64,000 nt of DNA from Pseudomonas sp. PDM14 (GTDB lineage Bacteria; Pseudomonadota; Gammaproteobacteria; Pseudomonadales; Pseudomonadaceae). The translations under genes and the position numbers were made by a program. This document shows positions 37,805 through 49,100 of this stretch, piece by piece. The notes beneath the pieces are model-generated. The model saw only the letters and a list, made by a program, of their open reading frames with translations, had not been told where the DNA came from and ran no database searches. The stretch spans positions 248,001-312,000 of the forward strand of contig NZ_JACVAQ010000003.1 in NCBI RefSeq assembly GCF_014851905.1, in the 5' to 3' direction. Every line of letters begins with the position of its first letter. Within the stretch, counting starts at the first letter, position 1.

Positions 37805-37897
37805 TATCGCAAGCCATCCTGGCTTGTAAGGAAGCCCGGCCCGGCCATCCATGGCCGGTCGTTTGCCGGGCCAACGCAGGCGTTGGCTAGCGCCGCC

Positions 37898-39346
37898 TCA
37901 GCCTTCGAGCTTCTTCTTCAGCAGCTCGTTGACCTGGCCCGGGTTGGCCTTGCCTTTCGAGGCCTTCATCGCCTGGCCGACGAAGAAGCCGAACATCTTG
38001 CCGCGCTTGGCTTCGTCGCTGGCGCGGTACTGTTCGACCTGCTCGGCGTTGGCCGCCAGCACGTCGTCGAGCATCGACTCGATGGCGCCGGAGTCGGTGA
38101 CCTGCTTGAGGCCCTTCTTCTCGATCACCTCGTCGGCGCTGGTGCCTTCGCCGGCGGCCAGGGCCTCGAAGACCATCTTGGCGATCTTGCCGCTGATGGT
38201 GTTGTCCTTGATGCGCAGGATCATGCCGCCCAGTTGTTCGGCGGATACCGGCGACTGGTCGATGTCCAGGTTGTCCTTGTTGAGCAGGCTGGACAGCTCG
38301 CCCATCACCCAGTTGGCGGCCAGCTTGGCATCGCCACACACGCCGTTGACCGCTTCGAAGTAGTCGGCCAGTTCGCGGCTGGCGGCCAGCACGGTGGCGT
38401 CGTAGGCGGACAGGCCGAACTGCGCCTCGAAGCGCTCGCGCTTCTGCACCGGCAGTTCCGGCAGGCTGGCGCGCACGTCGTCGAGGAAGCTCTGCTCGAT
38501 CACCACTGGCAGCAGGTCCGGGCAGGGGAAGTAACGGTAGTCGTTGGCTTCTTCCTTGCTGCGCATGGAGCGCGTCTGGTCCTTGTTCGGGTCGTACAGG
38601 CGGGTTTCCTGCACCACCTTGCCGCCGTCTTCGATCAGCTCGATCTGCCGTTGCACTTCGTGGTTGATGGCCTTTTCGATGAAGCGGAACGAGTTGACGT
38701 TCTTGATCTCGGCGCGGGTGCCGAACTCGGCCTGGCCTTTCGGCCGTACCGAGACGTTGCAGTCGCAGCGCAGCGAGCCTTCGGCCATGTTGCCGTCGCA
38801 GATGCCGAGGTAGCGCACCAGGGCGTGGATCGCCTTGACGTAGGCCACCGCTTCCTTGGCCGAACGAATGTCCGGCTCGGACACGATTTCCAGCAGCGGG
38901 GTGCCGGCGCGGTTGAGGTCGATGCCGCTCATGCCGTGGAAGTCTTCGTGCAGGCTCTTGCCGGCGTCCTCTTCCAGGTGCGCACGGGTGATGCCGATGC
39001 GCTTGGTCGTACCATCTTCCAGGGTGATGTCGAGGAAGCCCTTGCCGACGATGGGGTGGTCCATCTGGCTAGTCTGGTAGCCCTTGGGCAGGTCCGGGTA
39101 GAAGTAGTTCTTGCGCGCGAAGATGTTGTTCGGCGCGATGTGCGCGTCGATCGCCAGGCCGAACTTGCAGGCCATGCGCACGGCTTCGGCGTTGAGTACC
39201 GGCAGGGTGCCGGGCATGCCGAGGTCAACCAGGCTGGCCTGGGTGTTGGGCTCGGCGCCGAAGGTGGTGGCGCTGGCCGAGAAGATTTTCGATTGGGTGC
39301 TGAGCTGGGCGTGGATTTCCAGCCCGATCACGGTTTCCCATTGCAT
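37898..39346 (-). CDS. gatB: Asp-tRNA(Asn)/Glu-tRNA(Gln) amidotransferase subunit B
   Basis: 482 residues. GatB recognises mischarged tRNA and activates it with ATP in the GatCAB complex, which makes Gln-tRNA and/or Asn-tRNA. It starts [23 protein letters not shown] and contains the tunnel/kinase motifs [47 protein letters not shown] and [12 protein letters not shown], followed by the YqeY-like tail. It lies 11 bases after gatA. Length is normal. Confidence 0.97.
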   Translation of the reverse strand: MQWETVIGLEIHAQLSTQSKIFSASATTFGAEPNTQASLVDLGMPGTLPVLNAEAVRMACKFGLAIDAHIAPNNIFARKNYFYPDLPKGYQTSQMDHPIVGKGFLDITLEDGTTKRIGITRAHLEEDAGKSLHEDFHGMSGIDLNRAGTPLLEIVSEPDIRSAKEAVAYVKAIHALVRYLGICDGNMAEGSLRCDCNVSVRPKGQAEFGTRAEIKNVNSFRFIEKAINHEVQRQIELIEDGGKVVQETRLYDPNKDQTRSMRSKEEANDYRYFPCPDLLPVVIEQSFLDDVRASLPELPVQKRERFEAQFGLSAYDATVLAASRELADYFEAVNGVCGDAKLAANWVMGELSSLLNKDNLDIDQSPVSAEQLGGMILRIKDNTISGKIAKMVFEALAAGEGTSADEVIEKKGLKQVTDSGAIESMLDDVLAANAEQVEQYRASDEAKRGKMFGFFVGQAMKASKGKANPGQVNELLKKKLEG

Positions 39347-39357
39347 GTGTGTCGTCC

Positions 39358-40809
39358 TCAGAAGCCAGTCGGTGCTTGTTTGTGCCAGTCAGAAACTTGT
39401 TGGTACTGATGGGCGACATTCAGCAGGCGACCTTCCTGGAAGTAGGGCGCAAGCAGTTGCACGCCAACCGGCAGACCGTCGACGAAGCCGGCGGGCATGG
39501 ACAGGCCGGGGATGCCGGCCAGGTTGGCGGTGATGGTGTAGATGTCTTCCAGGTAGGCCGACACCGGGTCTGCATTCTTCTCGCCAAGCTTCCAGGCCAG
39601 GTTCGGCGTGGTCGGGCCGAGGATCACGTCGACGTCGTTGAAGGCGGCGACGAAGTCATTCTTGATCAGGCGGCGGATCTTCTGCGCTTTCAGGTAGTAA
39701 GCGTCGTAGTAGCCGGCGGACAGTGCGTAGGTGCCGACCATGATGCGCCGCTTCACTTCTGCGCCGAAGCCTTCACCGCGCGAGCGCTTGTACAGGTCTT
39801 CGAGGTTGACTGGGTTCTCGCAGCGATAGCCGAAGCGCACGCCGTCGAAACGCGACAGGTTGGAGCTGGCTTCTGCCGGGGCGATCACGTAATAGGCGGG
39901 AATCGCGTGCTGCATGTTCGGCAGGCTGATCTCCTTGACCGTGGCGCCGAGCTTTTTCAGCTCCTCGACCACGGCCAGCACTGCGTCAGCGATGCGGCTG
40001 TCGAGGCCGGCACCGAAGTATTCCTTCGGCAGGCCGATGCGCAGGCCGGTCAGCGGCTGCTGCAGGGCGGTGAGGTAGTCGTCCACTGGCTGGTCGACGC
40101 AGGTACTGTCCTTGGCGTCGAAGCCGGCCATGGCTTGCAGCATCAGCGCGCAGTCCTCGGCGGTGCGCGCCAGCGGGCCACCCTGATCGAGGCTGGAGGC
40201 GTAGGCGATCATGCCCCAGCGCGAAACACGGCCGTAGGTCGGCTTGATCCCGGTGAGGTTGGTGAAAGCTGCCGGTTGGCGGATCGAGCCGCCGGTGTCG
40301 GTGCCGGTGGCCGCCGGGATCAGGCGCGCGGCAACGGCCGCGGCGCTGCCGCCGGAGGAGCCGCCCGGTACGCGGGACAGGTCCCAGGGGTTCTTCACCG
40401 CGCCGTAGTGGCTGGATTCGTTGGCCGAGCCCATGGCGAATTCGTCCATGTTCAGCTTGCCCAGGGTCACGGCACCGGCAGCAGCGAGCTTGTCGACGGC
40501 GGTGGCGTCGTACGGGGCCTCGAAGCCGCTGAGGATCTTCGAGCCGCAGCTGGTCAGCACGCCCTGGGTGCAGAACAGGTCCTTGTGGGCGATCGGCGCG
40601 CCGAGCAGGGCGCCGGTCTCACCGTTGGCGCGACGGGCGTCGGCGGCCCGGGCCTGGCTCAGGGCCAGCTCTTCGGTGACGCTGATGAAACTGTTCAGTT
40701 GCGGATCGAGTTCGGCGATGCGTGCCAGCAGGGTGCGGGTCAGCTCTTCGGCGGAAAACTGTTTGGCGTCGAGGCCGCGGGCGATCTCGGCGAGGGTCAA
40801 TTGATGCAT
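39358..40809 (-). CDS. gatA: Asp-tRNA(Asn)/Glu-tRNA(Gln) amidotransferase subunit A (amidase)
   Basis: 483 residues from ATG 40809, preceded by AAAGGG. It is the glutaminase subunit that supplies ammonia to GatB. The amidase signature triad is visible: Lys in [13 protein letters not shown], cis-Ser and nucleophile Ser in [35 protein letters not shown]. The downstream [29 protein letters not shown] block is diagnostic of GatA. Gene order gatC-gatA-gatB on the minus strand with short gaps indicates one operon. Confidence 0.97.
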   Translation of the reverse strand: MHQLTLAEIARGLDAKQFSAEELTRTLLARIAELDPQLNSFISVTEELALSQARAADARRANGETGALLGAPIAHKDLFCTQGVLTSCGSKILSGFEAPYDATAVDKLAAAGAVTLGKLNMDEFAMGSANESSHYGAVKNPWDLSRVPGGSSGGSAAAVAARLIPAATGTDTGGSIRQPAAFTNLTGIKPTYGRVSRWGMIAYASSLDQGGPLARTAEDCALMLQAMAGFDAKDSTCVDQPVDDYLTALQQPLTGLRIGLPKEYFGAGLDSRIADAVLAVVEELKKLGATVKEISLPNMQHAIPAYYVIAPAEASSNLSRFDGVRFGYRCENPVNLEDLYKRSRGEGFGAEVKRRIMVGTYALSAGYYDAYYLKAQKIRRLIKNDFVAAFNDVDVILGPTTPNLAWKLGEKNADPVSAYLEDIYTITANLAGIPGLSMPAGFVDGLPVGVQLLAPYFQEGRLLNVAHQYQQVSDWHKQAPTGF

Positions 40810-40825
40810 GGGAAACCCTTTCCTT

Positions 40826-41113
40826 CTATTCGATGACTTTCGGCACGAGGTACAGGCCGTCCTGTACGGCGGGCGCGATGGCCTGGTAGGCGTCGCGCTG
40901 GTTGGTCTCGGTGACCGCGTCGGCGCGCAGACGCTGAGTGGCTTCCAGCGGGTGGGCCAGCGGCTCGATGCCATCGGTGTCGACTGCCTGCATGGCGTCG
41001 ATCAGACCGAGAATATTGTTGAGGGTCTCGGTGGTTCGTGGAACATCGGCCTCGTTCAGGCCCAGGCGGGCGAGATGGGCGATCTTTTCCACGTCGGAGC
41101 GTTCAAGCGCCAT
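40826..41113 (-). CDS. gatC: Asp-tRNA(Asn)/Glu-tRNA(Gln) amidotransferase subunit C
   Basis: 95 residues, usual size. GatC clamps GatA to GatB and is needed for stable complex formation. It begins [24 protein letters not shown], the standard N-terminal helix, and ends LVPKVIE, the conserved belt around GatA. First gene of the gatCAB operon, divergent from mreB; the shared promoter region is 41114-41331. Confidence 0.96.
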   Translation of the reverse strand: MALERSDVEKIAHLARLGLNEADVPRTTETLNNILGLIDAMQAVDTDGIEPLAHPLEATQRLRADAVTETNQRDAYQAIAPAVQDGLYLVPKVIE

Positions 41114-41319
41114 CGGGATTCTCCAGGGAGAGGGGCGGGTGACCTAGGGGAGGCAGGTGGGAACGGATGTCGCACACAGCGGTCGAACGCCGCGAATTGT
41201 GGGCCGTAAGGCCCGGAAAAGCAGGCAATTTAGCACAACACGCGCCTTGCCCAAAAGGCTGGTCGTTGTTAGAGTTTGCCGCACTTTTTTACCCAGCGTT
41301 TTCTCCACGCTCTGCCTAG

Positions 41320-42372
<1,053 letters not shown>

Positions 42373-42389
42373 GCCAGACGTGGTACAGC

Positions 42390-42415
42390 AAAGCCGGAAG
42401 CCTTCTTCCGGCTTT
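42390..42415 (+). terminator. Intercistronic terminator between mreB and mreC
   Basis: AAAGCCGGAAG (42390-42400) pairs perfectly with CTTCCGGCTTT (42405-42415) across a 4-base loop, followed by CGGTTTTG, 17 bases after the mreB stop. It probably lowers read-through into mreC. Confidence 0.75.
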
Positions 42416-42493
42416 CGGTTTTGTGGGGGCGGCACAGTCGCTCCCCACCGGGATTTCCGCCGTTGACTCCGACCATGTCCTAGGGGACCTGCC

Positions 42494-43510
42494 ATCAAGC
42501 CGCTATTTGCCAAGGGACCGTCGCTGGGCGTACGACTGCTGGTGCTGGTCGTGCTCTCGGCTGTGCTGATGGTCGTCGATGCGCGTTTCGAGGTGCTGCA
42601 GCCGGTGCGCGCGCAGATGGGCCTGCTGGTCAAGCCGGTGTACTGGCTGGCGCGCCTGCCGGTCACCCTGTGGGACAGCGCCACCCAGGAGCTGAGCAGC
42701 CGCAGCGAACTGACCGCCGAGAACGAGAAGCTGAAGACCGAGGCTCTGCTGCTGCAGCGCCGCCTGCAGAAGCTTGCTGCGCTCACCGAGCAGAACGTGC
42801 GCCTGCGCGAGCTGCTCAACTCCTCCGCGCTGGTCGAGGAAAAGGTCATCGCCACCGAGCTGATCGGCATCGACCCCAACCCCTTCACTCACCGCATTCT
42901 CATCGACAAGGGCGAGAAGGATGGCGTGTTCCTCGGCCAGCCGGTGCTCGATGCCCGCGGTCTGATGGGCCAGGTGGTCGAGGTCATGCCCTACGCCGCC
43001 CGTGTGCTGCTGCTCACCGATGCCAGTCACAGCATTCCGGTACAGGTCAATCGCAACGGTCTGCGCGCCATCGCCGCCGGCACAGGCAACCCCGAGCGCA
43101 TGGAGTTGCGCCACGTCGCCGACACCGCGGACATCAAGGTTGGTGATCTGCTGGTCAGCTCCGGCATGGGCCAGCGCTTTCCCGCCGGCTACCCGGTGGC
43201 GACCGTCAGCGAAGTGATCCACGATTCCGGCCAGCCGTTCGCCATCGTCCGCGCCGTGCCGACCGCCGCCTTGAACCGCAGCCGCCACATGCTGCTGGTG
43301 GAAACCGACCGCCGCAGCGCCGAAGAGCGCGCCACGGCCGCCGCCGAGGCGCAGCAGGCTGCCGACAGTGAAGCCGGCACCGACGGCGCGCAAACCCCGG
43401 CGAACCCCGAGACGAATGCCCCGGCGGCTCCGCCTGCTGCACCAGCCGCTGCCCCGGCCGCGCCTGCCGCCCAACCTGCAGCGCCGGCCACTAACCAGGA
43501 GGCTCGCTGA
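42494..43510 (+). CDS. mreC: Rod-shape protein MreC, apparent ATC start codon
   Basis: 338 residues if started at ATC 42494. MreC is the bitopic periplasmic scaffold that links MreB and the PBP2-RodA synthase. The frame contains no ATG, GTG or TTG between the upstream stop (TGA 42464) and GTG 42542, yet IKPLFAKGPSLGVRLL, which resembles the conserved Pseudomonas MreC N-terminus, is encoded from 42494, and AGGGGA lies 6 bases before that ATC. GTG 42542 would begin inside the membrane helix LLVLVVLSAVLMVVDA. A coiled coil (ELSSRSELTAENEKLKTEALLL) and the two-barrel MreC domain follow; the tail is Ala/Pro-rich. It overlaps mreD (TGATG). Confidence 0.93.
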   Translation: MKPLFAKGPSLGVRLLVLVVLSAVLMVVDARFEVLQPVRAQMGLLVKPVYWLARLPVTLWDSATQELSSRSELTAENEKLKTEALLLQRRLQKLAALTEQNVRLRELLNSSALVEEKVIATELIGIDPNPFTHRILIDKGEKDGVFLGQPVLDARGLMGQVVEVMPYAARVLLLTDASHSIPVQVNRNGLRAIAAGTGNPERMELRHVADTADIKVGDLLVSSGMGQRFPAGYPVATVSEVIHDSGQPFAIVRAVPTAALNRSRHMLLVETDRRSAEERATAAAEAQQAADSEAGTDGAQTPANPETNAPAAPPAAPAAAPAAPAAQPAAPATNQEAR

Positions 43511-43998
43511 TGGTGGGTTCACGTCCCCGCAATGGCTGGCTGATCTGGTTCAGCCTGGCGCTGGCGCTGCTGCTCAGCGTGGCGCCGATGCCCAAGTTCA
43601 TGGAGATCGGCCGTCCGCTGTGGGTTGCGCTGTTCCTCACCTACTGGACGTTGGCGGTGCCGCATCGCGTCGGCATGGCCTCGGCATGGATCTTCGGCCT
43701 GCTCGCCGATGTACTCAACGGCACGTTGCTGGGGCAGAGCGCGCTGGTGCTGACGTTAATCATCTTCCTCGTGCTGTCGTTGCACCGGCGCCTGCGCATG
43801 TTCCCCATGTGGCAGCAGAGCCTGGTGCTGCTGGTGGTGTTCGGCCTCGCCCAGCTGGTGCAGCTGTGGCTCAACGCGCTGACCGGCAACCGTCAGCCGA
43901 CCCTGGAATTCGTCTTCCCGGCGCTGGTCAGCGCCTTGCTCTGGCCCTGGGTGTTCGCCATCCTGCGTGGGCTGCAACAGCGCTTCGGCGTGCACTGA
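43510..43998 (+). CDS. mreD: Rod-shape membrane protein MreD
   Basis: 162 residues with about five membrane helices. The start overlaps the mreC stop. It begins MVGSRPRNGWLIWFSLALALLLSVAPMPKFMEIGRPLWVALFLTYW and includes PHRVGMASAWIFGLLADVLNGTLLGQSALVL, the conserved MreD helix pair. It works with MreC in the elongasome. A GC hairpin (44001-44023) lies between it and maf. Confidence 0.95.
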   Translation: MVGSRPRNGWLIWFSLALALLLSVAPMPKFMEIGRPLWVALFLTYWTLAVPHRVGMASAWIFGLLADVLNGTLLGQSALVLTLIIFLVLSLHRRLRMFPMWQQSLVLLVVFGLAQLVQLWLNALTGNRQPTLEFVFPALVSALLWPWVFAILRGLQQRFGVH

Positions 43999-44049
43999 TC
44001 CGGTCGCGGGCCTGCCGCGACCGCCACACTTCGACAGGGAGCTGTCTGC

Positions 44050-44649
44050 ATGGCCACGCTTTACCTGGCCTCGGGGTCGCCCCGCCGCCGTGAATTGCTC
44101 ACCCAGATCGGTGTGCCCTTCATCACGCTTAGTGCCGCCATCGACGAAAGCCCATTGCCCAACGAGCCTGCGCATGGCTATGTAGAGCGCCTGGCGCTGG
44201 AAAAGGCGCGTGCCGGCCTGGCCACTCTGGCCCTGGCGGGCGATGCCGTGGTGCTGGGGGCCGATACCGCCGTGGTGCGCGACGGGCAGATTCTCGGCAA
44301 GCCGCAGGACCGCGCCGAGGCGTTGGCGATGCTGGCGTCGCTCTCGGGACGTGAACACCAGGTGCTGACTGCGGTCGCATTGGTCAGCGCCACGCGCAGC
44401 AGCGCCCAGGTGGTGACCAGTCAGGTGCGTTTCCGCCCGCTGCAGCCCGGCGAAGCCGAGGCCTATTGGGCCAGCGGCGAGCCGCAGGACAAGGCGGGCA
44501 GCTATGGTATTCAGGGGTTGGCGGCGATTTTCGTCAGCCAGCTGCAGGGCAGCTATTCGGCAGTGGTCGGGCTGCCCCTGTGCGAGACCGCGCAGATGCT
44601 CAACGAATTCGCAATTCCGTGCTGGCAGTCGTTGCCGGTCAACAGTTAA
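44050..44649 (+). CDS. maf: Maf-like nucleotide pyrophosphatase (YhdE type)
   Basis: 199 residues. It hydrolyses dTTP/UTP and modified pyrimidine triphosphates, probably as house-cleaning. ATG 44050 follows GGGAG. Motifs: [18 protein letters not shown] (substrate loop), the catalytic [19 protein letters not shown], the [13 protein letters not shown] block and [16 protein letters not shown]. The D-T-V and Q-D-K patterns fit the YhdE (dTTP/UTP) subfamily. Located between mreD and rng as in most Pseudomonas. Confidence 0.95.
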   Translation: MATLYLASGSPRRRELLTQIGVPFITLSAAIDESPLPNEPAHGYVERLALEKARAGLATLALAGDAVVLGADTAVVRDGQILGKPQDRAEALAMLASLSGREHQVLTAVALVSATRSSAQVVTSQVRFRPLQPGEAEAYWASGEPQDKAGSYGIQGLAAIFVSQLQGSYSAVVGLPLCETAQMLNEFAIPCWQSLPVNS

Positions 44650-44699
44650 GAAGTGGCCGCAGCGTTCGAGCGGTCGTTTCATCGCGCAGAGTGGGATGC

Positions 44700-46157
44700 A
44701 TGAGCGAAGAGATCCTGATCAACATCACGCCGATGGAGTCGCGCGTGGCGGTGGTGGAAAACGGTGTCCTGCAGGAAGTGCACGTCGAGCGCACCCAGCG
44801 CCGCGGTATCGTCGGCAACATCTATAAAGGCAAGGTCGTGCGTGTGCTGCCCGGCATGCAGGCGGCCTTCATCGACATCGGCCTGGACCGCGCGGCGTTC
44901 ATCCATGCGGCGGAAATCTCCACCCGCGAAGGCAGTGCCGTGGAAAGCATCAGCGCGCTGGTGCACGAAGGCCAGAGTCTGGTGGTGCAGGTGACCAAGG
45001 ACCCGATCGGCAGCAAGGGCGCGCGCCTGACCACGCACCTGTCGATCCCTTCGCGCTACCTGGTGTACATGCCGCGCACCGCCCACGTCGGCATTTCCCT
45101 GAAGATCGAGGACGAAGCCGAGCGCGATCGCCTCAAGCGCGTGGTCGCCGAATGCGTGGCCGCCGAGGGTATCGAGGAGATCGGTGGTTTCATCCTGCGC
45201 ACCGCCGCCGAAGGCGCGGGGGCCGACGAGATCCTCGTCGACATCCGCTACCTGCGTCGCCTGTGGGAGCAGATCGCCGGGCAGATGCAGACGGCGAAGA
45301 CGCCGACCGTGATCTACGAGGACCTCAGCCTGGCGCTGCGCACCCTGCGTGACCTGGTCAACCCGAAGATCGAGAAGATCCGCATCGACTCGCGCGAGAC
45401 CTTCCAGAAGATCACCCAGTTCGTCGACGAACTGATGCCCGAAGTCTCCGACCGTCTAGAGCACTACCCGGGCGAGCGGCCGATCTTCGACCTGTACGGC
45501 GTCGAGGACGAGATCCAGCGCGCCCTGGAGCGCAAGGTGCCGCTCAAGTCCGGCGGCTACCTGGTGGTCGACCCGGCCGAGGCGATGACCACCATCGACG
45601 TCAACACCGGCGCCTTCGTCGGCCATCGCACCCTCGAAGAGACCATTTTCAAGACCAACCTCGAGGCCGCCACGGCCATTGCCCGCCAGCTGCGCCTGCG
45701 CAACATCGGCGGGATCATCATCATCGACTTCATCGACATGGAAGACGAAGAGCACCAGCGTCAGGTCCTGCGCACGCTGGAGAAGCAGCTCGAACGCGAC
45801 CATGCCAAGACCAACATCATCGGCATCACCGAGCTGGGCCTGGTGCAGATGACCCGCAAGCGCACCCGCGAGAGCCTCGAGCAGGTGCTGTGCGAGCCGT
45901 GCAGCAGCTGCCAGGGTCGCGGCAAGCTGAAGACCCCGGAAACCACCTGCTACGAGATTTTCCGCGAGATTCTGCGCGAGGCGCGAGCCTACCAGGCACT
46001 GGGTTATCTGGTGCTGGCCAACCAGAAGGTGGTTGACCGTCTGCTCGACGAGGAGTCGGGCAACGTCGCCGACCTGGAGGCCTTCATCGGTCGCACCATC
46101 AAGTTCCAGGTCGAGACCATGTACTCCCAGGAGCAGTACGACGTGGTGCTGCTCTGA
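44700..46157 (+). CDS. rng: Ribonuclease G
   Basis: 485 residues from ATG 44700 (MSEEILINITPMESRVAVVENG). RNase G matures the 5' end of 16S rRNA and degrades some mRNAs. An N-terminal S1 domain (RRGIVGNIYKGKVVRVLPGMQAAFIDIG) is followed by the 5' sensor (SKGARLTTHLSIPSRYLVYMP) and catalytic DNase-I-like domain with metal-binding Asp residues in TTIDVNTGAFVG and IIIDFIDMEDEEH. The zinc-link cysteines lie in CEPCSSCQGRG. It lacks the long RNase E tail. Between maf and yhdP. Confidence 0.96.
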   Translation: MSEEILINITPMESRVAVVENGVLQEVHVERTQRRGIVGNIYKGKVVRVLPGMQAAFIDIGLDRAAFIHAAEISTREGSAVESISALVHEGQSLVVQVTKDPIGSKGARLTTHLSIPSRYLVYMPRTAHVGISLKIEDEAERDRLKRVVAECVAAEGIEEIGGFILRTAAEGAGADEILVDIRYLRRLWEQIAGQMQTAKTPTVIYEDLSLALRTLRDLVNPKIEKIRIDSRETFQKITQFVDELMPEVSDRLEHYPGERPIFDLYGVEDEIQRALERKVPLKSGGYLVVDPAEAMTTIDVNTGAFVGHRTLEETIFKTNLEAATAIARQLRLRNIGGIIIIDFIDMEDEEHQRQVLRTLEKQLERDHAKTNIIGITELGLVQMTRKRTRESLEQVLCEPCSSCQGRGKLKTPETTCYEIFREILREARAYQALGYLVLANQKVVDRLLDEESGNVADLEAFIGRTIKFQVETMYSQEQYDVVLL

Positions 46158-46190
46158 GATGCGGCTGATCATGCCACGGCGCTGCGCCGC

Positions 46191-49100
46191 ATGAACCGTC
46201 TGGGTCGTCTGCTGGTCACCCTGCTGCGCGGTGCGCTGGGGCTCTGCGCGCTGGTACTGGTGCTCGCCGCGCTGTATGTCAGCCTGGGCCGCGAGCTGGT
46301 GCCGCTAGTGGCCGAGTACCGAGACGAGGTGCAGGCCAAGGCTGCCACCGCGCTGAACATGCCGGTCAGCATCGGCAGCCTGGAAGGGCGCTGGCGCGGC
46401 GGCTCGCCCTTGCTGCTGGCGCACGACGTGATGATTGGCAGCGGCGCCAGCAGCGTACGCCTGGACCAGGTGCGTGTGGTGCCGGATGTGCTCGCCAGCC
46501 TGCTGGCGCGCAAGCCGCGGATCGCCCACCTGCAGGTCGACGGCCTGCAGCTGAGCGTGCGCCAGGACGAGAGCGGCGCCTGGCGCGTGGAAGGCCTGCC
46601 GACGCGCGATCCGAGCGCGCCGATGGACCCGCAGAAGGTGCTGCAGGGCATGCAGGTGATCGAGCGCCTGTCGCTGCTCGACAGCCAGATCACCCTGGAA
46701 CCCTTCGAGCAACCGCCGCTGAGTTTTACCTACGCCAACCTCACCCTGCGCAACGGCCCCACGCGCCAGCGCATCGATGCCCGCCTGCTGCTGCCGGACG
46801 GCCAGCCGCTGGCGCTGCGCCTGCGCAGCCGGCTGCAGCCCGCGGAGTGGCGCAACAGCGAGGCCGAACTGTACGTCAGCCTGCCGCAGAGCGAATGGGC
46901 GCGCTGGCTGCCCAAGGGCCTGACTCGCGACTGGCGCCTGCAGAAGCTGCAGGCCGGCGGCGAGTTCTGGCTGGACTGGAAACAGGGCCAGGTGCAGCGC
47001 GCGGTGGCCCGTTTGCATGCCCCCGAACTGGTGGCCGGCTATGCCGAACGCAAGCCGGTGGAGATGCAGGACCTGGTGTTCAGCAGCTATTTCACCCGCA
47101 CCGAGAGTGGCTTCGACCTGCTCTTCGACTCCCTGGCGCTGAGCCTGGGCGAGACCCGTTGGGGCGACGTGAAACTGGCCGTTGCGCACCGCCTGGCCGC
47201 AGGCGAGGAGGACGAGCGCTGGCGCATCACTGCCGATCGCCTGCAGCTCGACCCGCTGGGCGGGGTGATCCAGGCCCTGGCGCCATTGCCGCCGACCGGT
47301 GCCGAAGCGCTGCAGGCGCTCAACCCGCGCGGCACCCTGAGCAACATTCAGCTCGACGTGCACCCGACCCGAACCGACGCCAAACGCGTGCAGTACTTCG
47401 GCAACCTGACGCGCGTAAGCATCAGCCCGTGGCATGGCATTCCCGCCGTGGAGAACGTCAGTGGCAGCGTGGTCGGCGACATCGAGGACGGCGAAGGGCG
47501 TTCGGTCAGCGAGAATTTCGGCCTGCATTTCGACCAGCTGTTTCCCGAGATCTGGCGCTATCGCCAGGCCGCCGCACAGATCAACTGGCACTACGACGCC
47601 GAGGGCCTGACCCTGCGCAGCCCGTATCTGCAGGTCGTGGGCGAGGAGGGGCGGATCGCCGGCGACTTCCTCGTGCGCCTGCTCAAGGACCCGGAGCGCG
47701 AGGACTACATGGACCTGCGCGTCGGCATCCGCGACGGCGATGCCAAGTTCACCGGCAAGTACCTGCCGACCCTGTCGCCGGGCATGAGCCCCAAGCTCAG
47801 CGAGTGGCTGAACACGGCGATTCGGGGCGGCAAGGTCGACGAAGGTTATTTCCAGTACCAGGGCTCGCTGGCCAAGGGCGCGGACGCCGCTTCGCGCGCG
47901 CTCAGCCTGTATTTTCGCGTGCACGATGCCGAGCTGGCGTTCCAGCCGGGCTGGCCGGCCCTGCGTGACGCCCGTGGCGAAGTGCTGATCGAAGACAGTG
48001 GCGTGCGGGTGCGGGCGCCGCATGGGCTTCTGCTGGAGAGCCAGGTCAGCGATGTCGATGTCGCGGTGCCGCACGTCGACGCGGGGCAGACCAGCCGCCT
48101 GTTGATCACCGGCAACCTGCAAAGCAGCGTGCCCGATGCGCTGAAGATCCTGCAGGAAACGCCGCTGGGCACCGCCGACGTGTTCGCCGGCTGGAGTGGC
48201 GACGGCGCGCTGCAGGGCAAGCTCGACCTGAACATTCCGCTGGTGCAGGGCCAGCCGCCGGCGGTGAAGGTGGACTTTGCCAGCGACAACGCCAACCTGA
48301 AACTGAGTACGTTGAATCTCGACCTGCGCCAGATCAAGGGTGATTTCCGCTACGACACCGCGCGCGGTCTCAGTGCGCCGGATATCCGCGCCCAGGTGTT
48401 TGGCCGTGCGGTACGCGGCAAGGCACTGGCCGAGGGCAGCGGCGGCAAGGCGCGCAGCCGCGTCGAAGCCAATGGCCGCGTGCCGCTGAAGGATCTCGCA
48501 GGCTGGCTTGGGGCGACCAAGCCGTTGCCGCTCGCGGGGGAAGTGCCCTATGCGCTGAACCTGGTGTTGGACGGTGCCGACAGCCAGCTGCGCATCAACT
48601 CCGACCTCAAGGGCCTCGCCGTCAACCTGCCGGCCCCGTACGGCAAGAGCGCCGAGCAGAGCGTGCCGACCAGTTGGCGCATGACCCTGCAAGGCGCCGA
48701 GCGCCGCTACTGGCTGAACTACGGTGAGCTGGCCAAGCTGGCCTTCGCCTCGCCCGCCGGGCAGATCATGGAAGGCCGCGGTCAGTTGCGCCTCGGTGGC
48801 GGCGACGCCAGCCTGCCGGGCGGCAAGGGATTGCGTGTCGACGGCAGCATCAGCGAGCTGGACTGGAATGCCTGGCAGGCTGCGGTCAAACCCTATACCG
48901 GCGAGCAGACCGCGCGCCCGGCCATGCAGGTGTTCCGCGGCGCGGACCTGCGCATCGGCCACTTCGTCGGCCTTGGCCAGGACCTCAAGGACCTGTCGCT
49001 GCAACTGGCGCGGGGCGATGGCACCTGGTCGCTGGACCTGGACAGCAGCCTGTTGCAGGGCAATGTCCTGCTGCCCGATGCCAAGGCGGCGCCGATCGTG

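Noticed and set aside
42542..43510. mreC beginning at GTG 42542
   Set aside because: It would delete the cytoplasmic N-terminus and part of the membrane helix, and has no ribosome site; the ATC at 42494 fits better.
44001..44023. GC hairpin between mreD and maf as a terminator
   Set aside because: No T-run and too close to the maf ribosome site; noted only under mreD.
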